A stretch of DNA of 64,000 bases. It comes from Candidatus Poribacteria bacterium. GTDB lineage: Bacteria; Poribacteria; WGA-4E; WGA-3G. The stretch is from the NCBI GenBank assembly GCA_958295945.1, contig OY282386.1, positions 5,016,204 to 5,080,203 of the forward strand, in the 5' to 3' direction. How positions within the stretch are numbered: the first letter of the stretch is position 1; each line of letters begins with the position of its first letter. Positions 45,425 to 54,606 of this stretch are shown here, piece by piece. The notes beneath the pieces are model-generated. The model was not told the DNA's origin, searched no databases, and worked only from the letters and a program-made list of their open reading frames with translations. The translations under genes and the position numbers were made by a program.

Positions 45425-46171
45425 ATGGCAACAGAACATAACACAACGAGTAATAATGAAATGAATACGTGTCTGATAGTTTTCGTAAAAAACCCTATTC
45501 CTAATCAGGTGAAAACTCGTCTGCTGCCAATCTTAAATGCAGAGCAAGCAGCAGCATTATATTGTGCATTTCTCACAGATTGGTGTGATGCTCTAAGCAC
45601 AATATCCGATGTTGACTTGATAATTGCTAATACACCACCAGAGAGTCAATCAGAATTAGAGAAATTGATTGGGAAACATGTGACTTACATTCCACAGAAA
45701 GGAATAGATCTCGGAGAAAGACTCAGCAATGCAACGAAGTGGGGTGCAGAAAACGGATATAAAAAGATAATTATCGTTGGATCCGACAGTCCAACACTAC
45801 CAAAATCATTTATTTCTGATGCTGTCGTAAGTCTTGACACCCGTGATTTTGTCATCGGTCCAAGTCTTGATGGTGGTTATTATCTGATCGGTTTCACAAC
45901 GAATATTTTATCCGAAGCAATCCCTTCTGTCTTTGAGGGAATTGCATGGAGCACAGCAAATGTCCTGAAACAGACTTTAGATCGTATTAAATCTATCAAT
46001 TCTACTCTCAAATTACTTCCACCTTGGTATGATGTAGATACTCCTGAAGATTTAGCATTATTAAACACACACCTTCATGCAATACGACTTGCTGAAGGAT
46101 CAACTCAAGCAGAAAGAACTGAAAGACTTCTCTCAGATTTGATAAAGGAGAATTCATTATGGGAAAATTAG
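45425..46171 (+). CDS. DUF2064 / TIGR04282-type glycosyltransferase-like protein
   Basis: About 248 residues of GT-A-like nucleotidyl/glycosyltransferase fold. The family opening is CLIVFVKNPIPNQVKTRL, then IIVGSDSPTLPKSFI and VIGPSLDGGYYLIGF, ending with PWYDVDTPEDLALL. These match the DUF2064 family seen in radical-SAM-linked loci in other bacteria, although no radical-SAM gene is nearby. Start uncertain: 45425 (MATEHN) or 45461 (MNTCLIVF) both lack a good ribosome site. The 3' end overlaps the SDR gene by 13 bases. Confidence 0.85.
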   Translation: MATEHNTTSNNEMNTCLIVFVKNPIPNQVKTRLLPILNAEQAAALYCAFLTDWCDALSTISDVDLIIANTPPESQSELEKLIGKHVTYIPQKGIDLGERLSNATKWGAENGYKKIIIVGSDSPTLPKSFISDAVVSLDTRDFVIGPSLDGGYYLIGFTTNILSEAIPSVFEGIAWSTANVLKQTLDRIKSINSTLKLLPPWYDVDTPEDLALLNTHLHAIRLAEGSTQAERTERLLSDLIKENSLWEN

Positions 46172-46890
46172 ATGGAAAAGTCGCTATTGTAACAGGTGGT
46201 AACAGAGGTATTGGTAAAGCCATTGCAAAGGGTCTTGCATCCGAAGGTGCAAGTCTAACGCTCGCTGCAAGAGATGCAGAACTACTCACACAAACTGCTG
46301 GTGAACTTCGCGAAAATGGAACAAAGGTCCTTGCCGTACCGACTGATGTTACACAAGAGGAACAAATAAAATCTCTATTTGAAAAAGCAATGGCAGAATA
46401 TGACCGCTTAGATATTCTTGTCAATAATGCAGGAGCTTTTGATGGGGGCCCGATAGACGAACTCTCAACTGAAGCATGGGACAAAGTCATTGACGTTAAC
46501 TTGCGTGCTCCTTTTCTATGTTCCCGAGAGGCGATGCGGATAATGAAGGCACAAGGTGATGGGGGACGAATTATCAATGTTGGCAGTATCTCCGCACACC
46601 GTGTCCGTCCAAATAGTGCACCTTATAGTTCAAGCAAGTTTGGAATATGGGGTTTGACGCAGGTAACTGCTTTGGAGGGGAGACCACATGGAATTACTGC
46701 AAGTTGTCTACAACCTGGCAACACTTTCGTTGAAAGAATACAGAACCGTCCGGAACCCCCATCTGAACCGATGATGAACGTTGACGACCTCGCACAGGCA
46801 GCTGTGCTAATGGCAACACTCCCACCGAATATGAATATGTTGGAAGCAACGGTGCTACCTGTTGAGCAGCTCTACGTCGGACGTGGTTAA
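46159..46890 (+). CDS. Short-chain dehydrogenase/reductase (SDR)
   Basis: Classical SDR of 243 residues. NAD(P)-binding motif VTGGNRGIGKAIAKGL (TGxxxGIG), then DRLDILVNNAG, catalytic Ser in NVGSISAHR and YxxxK in YSSSKFGIWG (Y..SSK). Substrate not predictable. AAGGAG precedes the ATG, which lies inside the last codons of the DUF2064 gene, so the pair is coupled. Confidence 0.92.
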   Translation: MGKLDGKVAIVTGGNRGIGKAIAKGLASEGASLTLAARDAELLTQTAGELRENGTKVLAVPTDVTQEEQIKSLFEKAMAEYDRLDILVNNAGAFDGGPIDELSTEAWDKVIDVNLRAPFLCSREAMRIMKAQGDGGRIINVGSISAHRVRPNSAPYSSSKFGIWGLTQVTALEGRPHGITASCLQPGNTFVERIQNRPEPPSEPMMNVDDLAQAAVLMATLPPNMNMLEATVLPVEQLYVGRG

Positions 46891-46919
46891 TCTGAGATAT
46901 GGTCAAGTAAAATTTTATA

Positions 46920-47009
46920 CTATAAACGTAAACCTAACATCCCACTGAGGCAGATATAGGCTTCTTCAGAATAACGTGCAAGGTTTTCTGGGTCTACAAC
47001 CTCCAATTC
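46920..47009 (-). pseudogene. C-terminal gene remnant, 29 codons
   Basis: The minus strand reads ELEVVDPENLARYSEEAY then ICLSGMLGLRL and a stop, clearly protein-like, with a stop codon just upstream and no start. The parent gene is not identified. It lies between the SDR gene and a MITE. Confidence 0.55.
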
Positions 47010-47028
47010 TTATGTTATTATGGTAAAG

Positions 47029-47107
47029 TTGGAAATTAATGAGACATTTTCCGTAGGAGTGAACTCCTACATATTCAGAGGTATAATTAATTCAAAAATC
47101 TATCATA
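47029..47107. mobile_element. 79-bp MITE with IS630-like ends
   Basis: Starts TATGGTAAAGTTGGAAATTA and ends with the inverted form ...AAAAATCTATCATA. The centre is the palindrome GTAGGAGTGAACTCCTAC. The first ~35 bases align with those of the MITEs at 17085 and 62306, but the central palindrome is different. Confidence 0.75.
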
Positions 47108-47130
47108 AATAACACTACATCACATTTCAA

Positions 47131-47160
47131 TTGACAATTTATTCAGTAATACGTTACAAT
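47131..47160 (+). promoter_or_regulatory. Sigma-70-type promoter
   Basis: TTGACA (47131-47136), an 18-base spacer and TACAAT (47155-47160). The lipoprotein gene starts about 57 bases downstream. It lies just outside the MITE. Confidence 0.55.
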
Positions 47161-47216
47161 TCCTTACTTGCAGATTTGAATCTAAATTGACTATCAAATA
47201 AGGAAGGACAGCACTC

Positions 47217-47702
47217 ATGAATAACACTCACACTATTTTCTCTGCATTTGTAGTTGTTGCAATAACCGTGCTATTTGGTTGTACAGATATGACAGAACAG
47301 AGAACTGACGATGGTTTGGAGGAATCAGGTGCTGAACTTACATTGGACGAAACCTATGATAAGGTTAGAAAGGGTGCGCGGCTTATTATGAATTACGATT
47401 CCCAAAGTAACACCTTCAAGGGTTCCGTTGAAAACACGACTGACGAACTTTTGAAGCAGGTTAGGGTTGAAGTCCACTTGTCAAATGGAAAAGAACTCGG
47501 ACCAACTCCCGCATTTGACCTCAAACCCGGAGAGAAAAGAGATGTCGCATTTGTCGTAACTAGCAAAGATTTTGATAGATGGACAGCACATCCTGAGGTC
47601 GGTGAAAGTGAACATGCCGAAGAAGGAGAACATGGCGAAAATGACTCTGAACATGGTGGAGAACACGACCGTGAAAGTGAGGAAAAAGGAGAACATGACT
47701 AA
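47217..47702 (+). CDS. Small lipoprotein with His/Glu-rich C-terminus
   Basis: A 161-residue lipoprotein with lipobox VLFGC. Residues ~50-120 are a beta-sandwich resembling FxLYD-type domains (NTFKGSVENTTDELLKQVRV, FDLKPGEKRDVAFVV). The last ~35 residues are a run of Glu, His, Gly and Asp (for example GESEHAEEGEHGENDSEHGG), which could bind metal ions; this is inferred from composition only. GGAAGGA precedes the ATG. It overlaps the next gene by eight bases. Confidence 0.72.
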   Translation: MNNTHTIFSAFVVVAITVLFGCTDMTEQRTDDGLEESGAELTLDETYDKVRKGARLIMNYDSQSNTFKGSVENTTDELLKQVRVEVHLSNGKELGPTPAFDLKPGEKRDVAFVVTSKDFDRWTAHPEVGESEHAEEGEHGENDSEHGGEHDRESEEKGEHD

Positions 47703-48333
47703 CAAAATTTTAATTCCTATCAATCTATTTGTCCTAATGTTGCTGTTTGGATTCTTAACATTCGTTTATGCAGAGAATCCACCAGAAAATATACTGCAAA
47801 ACGGTGATTTTGACAATCAACTTGACCAGTGGCATCATTGGACACACGCAAGTGCTAATGCAATCTTCCAAACAGAGGGTAGAAAAGCAGAACCTATTAT
47901 CGGGGATAATGCAGCGTATATAAATATTGCCAAGGCAGGAGAGAATGTTGGTCATATACAACTCTATCAGCAACCATTTTTCTTGAAAAAAGACACTATC
48001 TATACCTACGGTTTGTGGGCAAAAAGTGAAGAGCCGAGAAATGCTACCATGCGTATTATCCATCAAGGTGCTCCGTGGAATATATACATATCACAGGTAA
48101 TCAGTCTCACAGAAATATGGAAGGAATATTTTATCACTTTCACTATGCCTGAAGATGACGTAAATTCACGTGCGGGTATCATCATGGGAACTGATAGAAA
48201 TGATGTTTGGGTTGACCACGTCCGTCTATATAAGGGACAGTTTGTACAGGATATTGAAGGTGTAGAACCGCATGCTGTTGAGCCCGTCAACAAATTAGTA
48301 ACTACATGGGCAAATCTAAAATACAAAGAATAA
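47695..48333 (+). CDS. Secreted carbohydrate-binding-like protein
   Basis: A 212-residue exported protein with signal peptide (cleavage near YAEN). The body resembles a CenC-type galactose-binding/CBM fold (NILQNGDFDNQLDQWHHWTH, IQLYQQPFFLKKDTIYTYGL, WVDHVRLYKG). It ends in NKLVTTWANLKYKE, similar to the last residues of the LRR protease at 21095 (GKRTTTWGTVKKPD). Start chosen at 47695, preceded by AAAGGAG and coupled to the lipoprotein gene; the open frame begins earlier but would overlap it fully. Confidence 0.75.
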   Translation: MTNKILIPINLFVLMLLFGFLTFVYAENPPENILQNGDFDNQLDQWHHWTHASANAIFQTEGRKAEPIIGDNAAYINIAKAGENVGHIQLYQQPFFLKKDTIYTYGLWAKSEEPRNATMRIIHQGAPWNIYISQVISLTEIWKEYFITFTMPEDDVNSRAGIIMGTDRNDVWVDHVRLYKGQFVQDIEGVEPHAVEPVNKLVTTWANLKYKE

Positions 48334-48370
48334 TTAGAATAATGCTACAATTTCTATAATCCAATTACCA

Positions 48371-48910
48371 ATGTCAAAACTACATAAGGGTATAACACCC
48401 AAGTTAAGAGAATTTATTGAACAACAGAAGATATTTTTTGTCGCAACTGCTACTGCAGACAGTAGAATCAATCTCTCACCCAAAGGGATGGATTCTTTGC
48501 GCGTTGTAAACGCAAATCGTGTTGTGTGGTTAAACGTGACTGGTAGTGGCAATGAAACAGCGGCACATGTTCAAGAAAATCCGCGGATGACACTGATGTT
48601 TACTGCATTTGAGGATAACCCGATGATACTACGTTTGTATGGTAATGCACAGGCTATCCACAATGACGATCAAGATTGGCAATTTCTATACCCATTATTT
48701 CCACAGATTCCCGGTGCGAGACAAATATTTGATCTAAACATAGATCTTGTTCAAACTTCGTGTGGTTTTGCTGTACCACTTTATGATTATGTTGGCGAGA
48801 GAGAACAGTTAAACACTTGGGCATCAAAGAAAGGCAAGGATGGCATAAAGGAATATTGGAAAGAAAAGAACAAAATCAGCCTTAATGGAAAACCCACTCA
48901 CTTTGCTTAA
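48371..48910 (+). CDS. Pyridoxamine 5'-phosphate oxidase family (PPOX-like) protein
   Basis: A 179-residue FMN-binding split-barrel protein. Typical strands are FIEQQKIFFVATATADSRIN, LSPKGMDSLRVV, VVWLNVTGSGNETAAH, RMTLMFTAFEDNPMILRLYG and QTSCGFAVPLYDYVG. This pattern matches general PPOX-class flavoproteins rather than PdxH itself, so the substrate is open. It overlaps the N-terminal extension of the next frame but not the start chosen there. Confidence 0.85.
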   Translation: MSKLHKGITPKLREFIEQQKIFFVATATADSRINLSPKGMDSLRVVNANRVVWLNVTGSGNETAAHVQENPRMTLMFTAFEDNPMILRLYGNAQAIHNDDQDWQFLYPLFPQIPGARQIFDLNIDLVQTSCGFAVPLYDYVGEREQLNTWASKKGKDGIKEYWKEKNKISLNGKPTHFA

Positions 48911-48971
48911 CAGTTACAACTACAACAATCTGGTTTACAAAAAATATCAGCAAACGCCCAACAAACACAAA

Positions 48972-51575
48972 ATGAAATCATACCTTATTACAATCATCCT
49001 CCTTTCTATAACACTACTACCTGTAGTCCAAGCTCTTCCACCAGATTCAGAACTACAAAGTGCTATTCAGACCGTACGAAGTATGAAGACACTCAAGCCA
49101 AGATATGTACCTGATGATATTATGGAATGTGCAACCGATAGTTTTGTAACCGTAGCAAAAAACTGGCACAACCTTCCACTAAAATATCGCGATGAACTGA
49201 AACCTGTTTTTTTACGTCCCGGTCTTCCCGGGAGTTTCTTTGGTGATATTGAATTGTCGGAACAATTCAACACGCCACACTTCAAGTTGCACTATACCCG
49301 CATTGGACCCCATGCACCACCACTTGAAGACTTTCACCCACGAAACGGTGTACCCGATTATATTGACCTATGTGCGGACGCTATGGAACGTGCATATCAT
49401 GTCCAAATTGACTTGATGAATTTCAAAAAACCTTACATAGATTATTGGGCAGCCCAGAACGGTGGAAACCACAAAATGGATGTGTATCTCTTTACCTTCC
49501 CTGCTCTCGGAATCACAACTGCTGACTGGTTTGAAGGTCGCGTGTTATCTACAGCACTAACAATCGCACCATATTTCATGATCAACTCCCGTATCTACGA
49601 TTATGTTGGAAAATTGGAGGGTATCCGATATCTTGAAACAACCTGTGCACATGAATTCCTGCACGGCATTCAGTTCGCATACAACGCCTACATGCCCACA
49701 TGGTTCATGGAAGCATCCGCAACGTGGATTGAAGTGATGACCTACGATGGTGGAATTATTGATGATGGAGATAATATCCCTGACCCCGATGAACCAAACG
49801 AAACAAATTCCTATAACTATTATATACATCAACTTCGTCGCTGGTTTAACATTCCAGACATTTCGCTTGAAAGCCGCATCGGTGACCACGAATACGGTTC
49901 AGTTATTTGGTCTCTTTATATGGCAGAAAGGTTTGGTTACGATACCATTCGTCAACTCTTTGCAAACGCTACAGATGGCAGCTATCGGGAATTCGGTAAT
50001 TTCTATGATGTCTTTACGGACAACGGCACTACACTCGCTGAAGCGTTCAAGACCTTCACTGTATGGAATTATTTTACATACAACCGTGCCTATACTGGCA
50101 CAGAAATAACAGGATATAGGAATGCAGAACGGTTTCCACCTGTTGCAATTCATCCAAATGATGTACACAACACCTACCCGGTTCGTATAGATTTTGATTC
50201 AGAATCTATGCCCGAACATTTTTCATCAAGATATTTTGTCTTTCGTCCATCAGGCGTTATTCCTGAATTCGCTATCAAAATAGATGGTGCAGACCTTGCT
50301 CCGATTGATATGAGTCAGTTGACAATTAGTGACCGTAATAGAATAGATAGCGAACTTAGGAGACATACTAATTTAGGTTTGCGCGGGTGGGCTGCCAAAT
50401 TTATCGTCAGAAAAAGTAACGGGACAACTGAGATTAAAGAGGCATTCACCTTCCAAAAATCCCAAGAAGCACAGATGACATTCAAAGATTTCGGTGGCGA
50501 TATCAAGGAGATTACACTCATTCTTATCAATATGCATCCCGATGTTGAACAGGTGGTTGTTCCGGGTGGAACATTCGGTGGTTCAGTCAGTTGTATGGCA
50601 GGTGTTCCACCGAAAGGTCAAATCTCTAACGCTGAAGTTAGACAAGGGGGTAGAGGTCCAATTATATCCTGGTCAGTTGACAACACAACCGACATTCAGC
50701 AAGTTGTCATTGTCAGGAAACGTTATGAGATTATTACTGAAACGGATACGCCACAACCTTTTCAATCAGACGATGAAGTGCGGGCTGCTGTTGATAGCAA
50801 CGGTGATGGTATAGCCGAAAATGACATCAGTATTGTAGGAAGAGTCAACATTTCGCAAATGCAGTTTGAAGATACAACAGTTTTCCAAGATATTGATCTT
50901 GACTTTACTGAACCGAACGATGTTCATTACTACTATGCAGTAATTCCTGTGGACACAATAGGTATTATGGGAACACCAAGTATTGTTCCCAACAGCATTA
51001 CACCTGCTGTGGATATTACAAACGAAGCCCCATCATTTTTCATCAAAACACAACCAGTTAGGACTGGTGAATGGCAGGTTGAAGTACAAAGCTCACACCC
51101 GTTGCAAAGTGCACCACAATTGACGATAGAGAGTCCAAAGAGAGACAATTCTTTTATTAATTTAACACAAGTGACACCAAGAAAATGGCATGGAACACAT
51201 CATACAAACGGATTCCCCCAAACTGGCATTTACCTATATCACATTAGTGGTATAACGTCTGATGGTATAACAGGTAATCAAATATGGCAGGGTAAAATCT
51301 TCAACTATATAGCAAACAACACAAATCGCAACGTAATGGTAACTCCTAATCCAATACATGCTGGTGTCGGAGACCAACATGTCACTTTTTTGCCAAACGG
51401 ACTCACTATTGAAATTTACGATGTCACTGGTAACAGGATTAAGGTAATTGAAGATGCATCTAACTGGGATTGCACAAACCAAAACGGTGAAAAGGTCTGT
51501 GCAGGACTATACTTTTACCGTGCTACCGACGGCAACGGTTTCCTATCTACCGGAAAGTTCTCTGTGGTGAAATAA
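48972..51575 (+). CDS. Secreted HExxH metalloprotease-like protein with por-like tail
   Basis: About 867 residues, exported (signal MKSYLITIILLSITLLPVVQA-like, cleavage after VQA). Residues ~90-330 contain HFKLHYTR, NGVPDYIDLCADAMERAYHV and the zinc motif HEFLHGIQFAYN with WFMEASATWIEV two turns later, a pattern like MXAN_6640-type putative metalloproteases. The C-terminal half has fibronectin-like modules (ISNAEVRQGGRGPIISWSV). It ends in a por/FlgD-type tail (VTPNPIHAG ... AGLYFYRATDG ... TGKFSVVK), a different sequence class from the PNPFNPETW tails. Start at 48972 chosen for the signal peptide; the frame opens at 48885. The downstream lipoprotein overlaps its stop. Confidence 0.85.
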   Translation: MKSYLITIILLSITLLPVVQALPPDSELQSAIQTVRSMKTLKPRYVPDDIMECATDSFVTVAKNWHNLPLKYRDELKPVFLRPGLPGSFFGDIELSEQFNTPHFKLHYTRIGPHAPPLEDFHPRNGVPDYIDLCADAMERAYHVQIDLMNFKKPYIDYWAAQNGGNHKMDVYLFTFPALGITTADWFEGRVLSTALTIAPYFMINSRIYDYVGKLEGIRYLETTCAHEFLHGIQFAYNAYMPTWFMEASATWIEVMTYDGGIIDDGDNIPDPDEPNETNSYNYYIHQLRRWFNIPDISLESRIGDHEYGSVIWSLYMAERFGYDTIRQLFANATDGSYREFGNFYDVFTDNGTTLAEAFKTFTVWNYFTYNRAYTGTEITGYRNAERFPPVAIHPNDVHNTYPVRIDFDSESMPEHFSSRYFVFRPSGVIPEFAIKIDGADLAPIDMSQLTISDRNRIDSELRRHTNLGLRGWAAKFIVRKSNGTTEIKEAFTFQKSQEAQMTFKDFGGDIKEITLILINMHPDVEQVVVPGGTFGGSVSCMAGVPPKGQISNAEVRQGGRGPIISWSVDNTTDIQQVVIVRKRYEIITETDTPQPFQSDDEVRAAVDSNGDGIAENDISIVGRVNISQMQFEDTTVFQDIDLDFTEPNDVHYYYAVIPVDTIGIMGTPSIVPNSITPAVDITNEAPSFFIKTQPVRTGEWQVEVQSSHPLQSAPQLTIESPKRDNSFINLTQVTPRKWHGTHHTNGFPQTGIYLYHISGITSDGITGNQIWQGKIFNYIANNTNRNVMVTPNPIHAGVGDQHVTFLPNGLTIEIYDVTGNRIKVIEDASNWDCTNQNGEKVCAGLYFYRATDGNGFLSTGKFSVVK

Positions 51576-52411
51576 TGATGTATTCTTTGTTGAAAACCTA
51601 TTGTTTTATGTCCTTCATCTTACTAATGTTTATTGTAGGATGCAGCGAAGAAGGATTGATAGACCCACACGGTGAAAATAAACTAATACCACCTAATACA
51701 TCAGGAACGCTACAAGCCATAGATTTTCCTACCGACACAGGTTCGGCATGGACATACATAAATACCAACACTGAGAAGGAATTTACCGTTCGTGTTAGAG
51801 GGACGCGGGATATTAGTGGTACAACACACCGTCAACTCACTATCAGCACAATTACTCCTGTTGAACCAGATGAAGTCAATCTTGTGACAGTAGACCACTT
51901 GGCTGCAAATGCATTCTATTTCCGAACTGACACCGATTTTTTTTCTGAATTCCCATTTCCAATAATCGCAACATACTTCAACAAAACACCACAAGGAATC
52001 GTAGAATCTGCTTTTGATATATTTCTACCTATTCAAAATCCGGTGTTTCACCAAAAGCATTTTCCTGAACGGCTTTTATGGGATTTTCCCTTGGAGGTTG
52101 GCAAGGAATGGACGGTGTTTGATAAAACCGCTGGGAATCCAGTATCAGCTACTCGATTTGTTACGGAGAAGGATGTTGTTGTTACCGTTCCTGCTGGCAC
52201 TTACAGCACTTATGTTGTCTACGAGGAAGTGATTTACGGCGACATCGAAGCACCGACAATTCGTCTGATTAGTCCTCCTGCTGTATATTGGGTTGCACCT
52301 GCAGTAGGTGTCGTGCAATATAGGTTCAGTCGCTATCGTGCTACGGAAACATTTCAAACGGAGACATATCAACTCAAAAGTGTTCACCTTCCCGGTCCCT
52401 TTACAGACTGA
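51575..52411 (+). CDS. Lipoprotein, hypothetical
   Basis: A 278-residue lipoprotein with lipobox FIVGC. The body is beta-rich (GSAWTYINTNTEKEFTVRVR, WDFPLEVGKEWTVFDK, VPAGTYSTYVVYEEV), resembling beta-barrel-like lipoproteins that share the LxxGxxW pattern, but I cannot assign a function. Its ATG overlaps the stop of the protease gene (TAATG), indicating coupling and a possible joint role at the outer surface. Confidence 0.72.
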   Translation: MMYSLLKTYCFMSFILLMFIVGCSEEGLIDPHGENKLIPPNTSGTLQAIDFPTDTGSAWTYINTNTEKEFTVRVRGTRDISGTTHRQLTISTITPVEPDEVNLVTVDHLAANAFYFRTDTDFFSEFPFPIIATYFNKTPQGIVESAFDIFLPIQNPVFHQKHFPERLLWDFPLEVGKEWTVFDKTAGNPVSATRFVTEKDVVVTVPAGTYSTYVVYEEVIYGDIEAPTIRLISPPAVYWVAPAVGVVQYRFSRYRATETFQTETYQLKSVHLPGPFTD

Positions 52412-52418
52412 CACAGAT

Positions 52419-53639
52419 ATGAAAACACTTGCCCATCGGAATATCCCTATTACTATAATCGGTGGTGGAATCCACGGTTCTTCAATTGCACTAAGACTGC
52501 TTCGCGATATACCGAACGCAGCACAACATATTGTGATTATAGACCGACACGCTTTCCTACTGACTCAATGGAGACACAAAACGGAACGTCAAGGCATGAC
52601 ATATCTCCGATCACCTGCAGTTCATCACATTTCCACAAATCCGTTAGGCATCGTTGAATATGCAGAAAGGCATAACAGAACGAATGAATTAGCTCCTCCA
52701 TATTTTCAACCTTCAACCGAACTCTTTTGGGATTACTGTGATGATACACTATCAGAGATAAGAAAACATCCTATATTCTATCAATTTGATGTGGAGAAGT
52801 TGCGATGGGACAAAGGAGCAGGTAAGTATCCTTTCCGCCTAATATCAAAGGGAAATATTGGATTTCGAAGCAGTTGTGTTATTCTGGCAATCGGTTCTGA
52901 CGATTGTCCCTACATTCCACCAGAGTTTGCTGAGTGGAAACGTAGATATCCTGACAAAATTGTTCATGCATCTCAATTCTCTGTGGACTGTGAATTCGGT
53001 AGAAAAGAGGGTGAGAAGATTGTAATTGTGGGAGGAGGTCTGACTGCAGGAACTCTGGCAAAAAGTCTAAGTCAACTCAGACACAGCGTAGTTTTGGTTG
53101 CCCGGAAACAGTTGAAGACAGAACAGTTTGATTTTCCACCTATCTGGTTAGGTCCCAAAGCACTTTCGGAATTTACTAATGAACCTGATTTTCAACGGCG
53201 GTTTCAGATTATCCAAGAAAATAGAGGAGAAGGCAGCATTACTCCTGATATAATGGAGTCACTCAGGAATGCTACAAATGTTGATTTCTATCCTGAGACT
53301 TTCATTCGCAATATCTACAAAACAGATAGTGATAATTTACATGTTCAAACAACTCGTGAACTTATCCCAAATGTATCTCGTATAGTCCTTGCAACAGGGT
53401 ATAGATTTAACCTACGACGTTACAACTTTATGAGAACTTTGCTGAAGCAGTATCCAATAGACCTAATCTGTGGACTACCTAAACTGGACAACGATTTACA
53501 GTTCTATCCGATTGAAAACCTATTTGGTACTGGTACCGTTGCTCAACTACAAATTGGTCCTGCATCAGGTAACATCGCAGGTGCGAGTCTGGCTTATGAA
53601 CGTTTTTGTGATAAACTACTCGCGAAATTGCCAAAGTAA
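52419..53639 (+). CDS. FAD/NAD(P)-binding oxidoreductase (lysine/ornithine monooxygenase-like)
   Basis: About 406 residues. Two dinucleotide motifs are visible: ITIIGGGIHGSSIALRLL near the N-terminus and IVIVGGGLTAGTLAKSL at about residue 206. ERQGMTYLRSPAVHHI and the later IVLATGYRFNLRR (ATG motif) fit the FAD-dependent N-hydroxylase/FAD-NAD(P)-binding group. The substrate is unknown. Start at 52419 chosen, eight bases after the lipoprotein stop; the open frame begins at 52308 inside that gene. Confidence 0.83.
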   Translation: MKTLAHRNIPITIIGGGIHGSSIALRLLRDIPNAAQHIVIIDRHAFLLTQWRHKTERQGMTYLRSPAVHHISTNPLGIVEYAERHNRTNELAPPYFQPSTELFWDYCDDTLSEIRKHPIFYQFDVEKLRWDKGAGKYPFRLISKGNIGFRSSCVILAIGSDDCPYIPPEFAEWKRRYPDKIVHASQFSVDCEFGRKEGEKIVIVGGGLTAGTLAKSLSQLRHSVVLVARKQLKTEQFDFPPIWLGPKALSEFTNEPDFQRRFQIIQENRGEGSITPDIMESLRNATNVDFYPETFIRNIYKTDSDNLHVQTTRELIPNVSRIVLATGYRFNLRRYNFMRTLLKQYPIDLICGLPKLDNDLQFYPIENLFGTGTVAQLQIGPASGNIAGASLAYERFCDKLLAKLPK

Positions 53640-53703
53640 TTCACGTGTACATAAAATGGAGCGGTTTCAAAACCGATCCTATCAAAGAGAAGCAACATAG
53701 AAA

Positions 53704-54579
53704 TTACCCTGTGATAGCATACGCAACAACATTCATCCCTTGCTCAAATGCCCAAGTTCGTTGCTCCATTCCACCTGGATCACATGGTCTTCCCTCCCAA
53801 GCACAATTCATATCATTGGGGCAGAAGTAGACCATTACCCTATCTTCATCCATGATTGCCTGATCATATTCATAACCCCGAATTAGTTTATCTCCACCAA
53901 GATATTCGTTATGGTCGTAGAGTGTGTGATAGATTGAATGGCTGATGTCAAGCCGTTCAAACTTCTTTTCAGGATATATCCGTCTCATCATAATTTGGAT
54001 CTGGGGCCAAAAGTTTGCATATCGGATGTCACAATCTTCAACGTGGAGAAAACCCCCGCGTTCAAAGTATTCTCTCATCTTGCGTATATGTGTATCAGTG
54101 AGTCTCATCTGTGTGCGTCTGCCGTGACCTGTCATAAACATAAAAGGATAAGAATATAACCAGTCATCTTCAATGTCTACATATTGTGGGTGTCTACGCA
54201 AATTTACATTGATGGAAGTATTTTCTTCAAGGACCTGTGAGAACTTAAGATCAGATTTCCACCGATAATGATTTACGATATTCGTCCACCAATCACCACC
54301 AGGATATTTTAGACGGACGAAGGTGAACTTTTCACCTGTTGGATCCATTCCCGGATGATTATGTTCAATTATATCCCGAGTGCCGTATCTTGTAGAATAG
54401 TGAATATCCCGAGTAGCATCGTAAGGGATATATTCACCGAACTGTGACTGTGCATCAGCAGAGTTGAGTAATCCACCCGCAGCGACAGCAGAGGTAGCAA
54501 GTCCAATGGAACTCTTGATAAATGCACGACGCGAAAATGTGCGGATTGTTTTGTCTGTTTGATTTCGGTCAATTGACAT
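53704..54579 (-). CDS. DUF4159 domain protein with Tat signal
   Basis: A 291-residue protein exported folded via Tat: twin-arginine motif FSRRAFIKSS at ~15-24 and a hydrophobic stretch ending near SADA. The DUF4159 core is visible as FTFVRLKYPGGDWWTNIV, then YPFMFMTGHG, MREYFERGGFLHVEDCDIR and RIYPEKKFERLDISHSIY. DUF4159 is GATase-like in fold; role unknown. Members commonly sit next to VWA and MoxR-type genes; here a VWA gene lies two genes upstream. AGGAGGACA precedes the ATG. Confidence 0.88.
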   Translation of the reverse strand: MSIDRNQTDKTIRTFSRRAFIKSSIGLATSAVAAGGLLNSADAQSQFGEYIPYDATRDIHYSTRYGTRDIIEHNHPGMDPTGEKFTFVRLKYPGGDWWTNIVNHYRWKSDLKFSQVLEENTSINVNLRRHPQYVDIEDDWLYSYPFMFMTGHGRRTQMRLTDTHIRKMREYFERGGFLHVEDCDIRYANFWPQIQIMMRRIYPEKKFERLDISHSIYHTLYDHNEYLGGDKLIRGYEYDQAIMDEDRVMVYFCPNDMNCAWEGRPCDPGGMEQRTWAFEQGMNVVAYAITG

Positions 54580-54606
54580 GGCCTTGTCCTCCTAAAAATA
54601 TGTATG

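Noticed and set aside
44221-46890. Radical-SAM/peptide-modification locus suggested by the DUF2064 gene
   Set aside because: No radical SAM enzyme (CxxxCxxC) or precursor peptide was found beside it.
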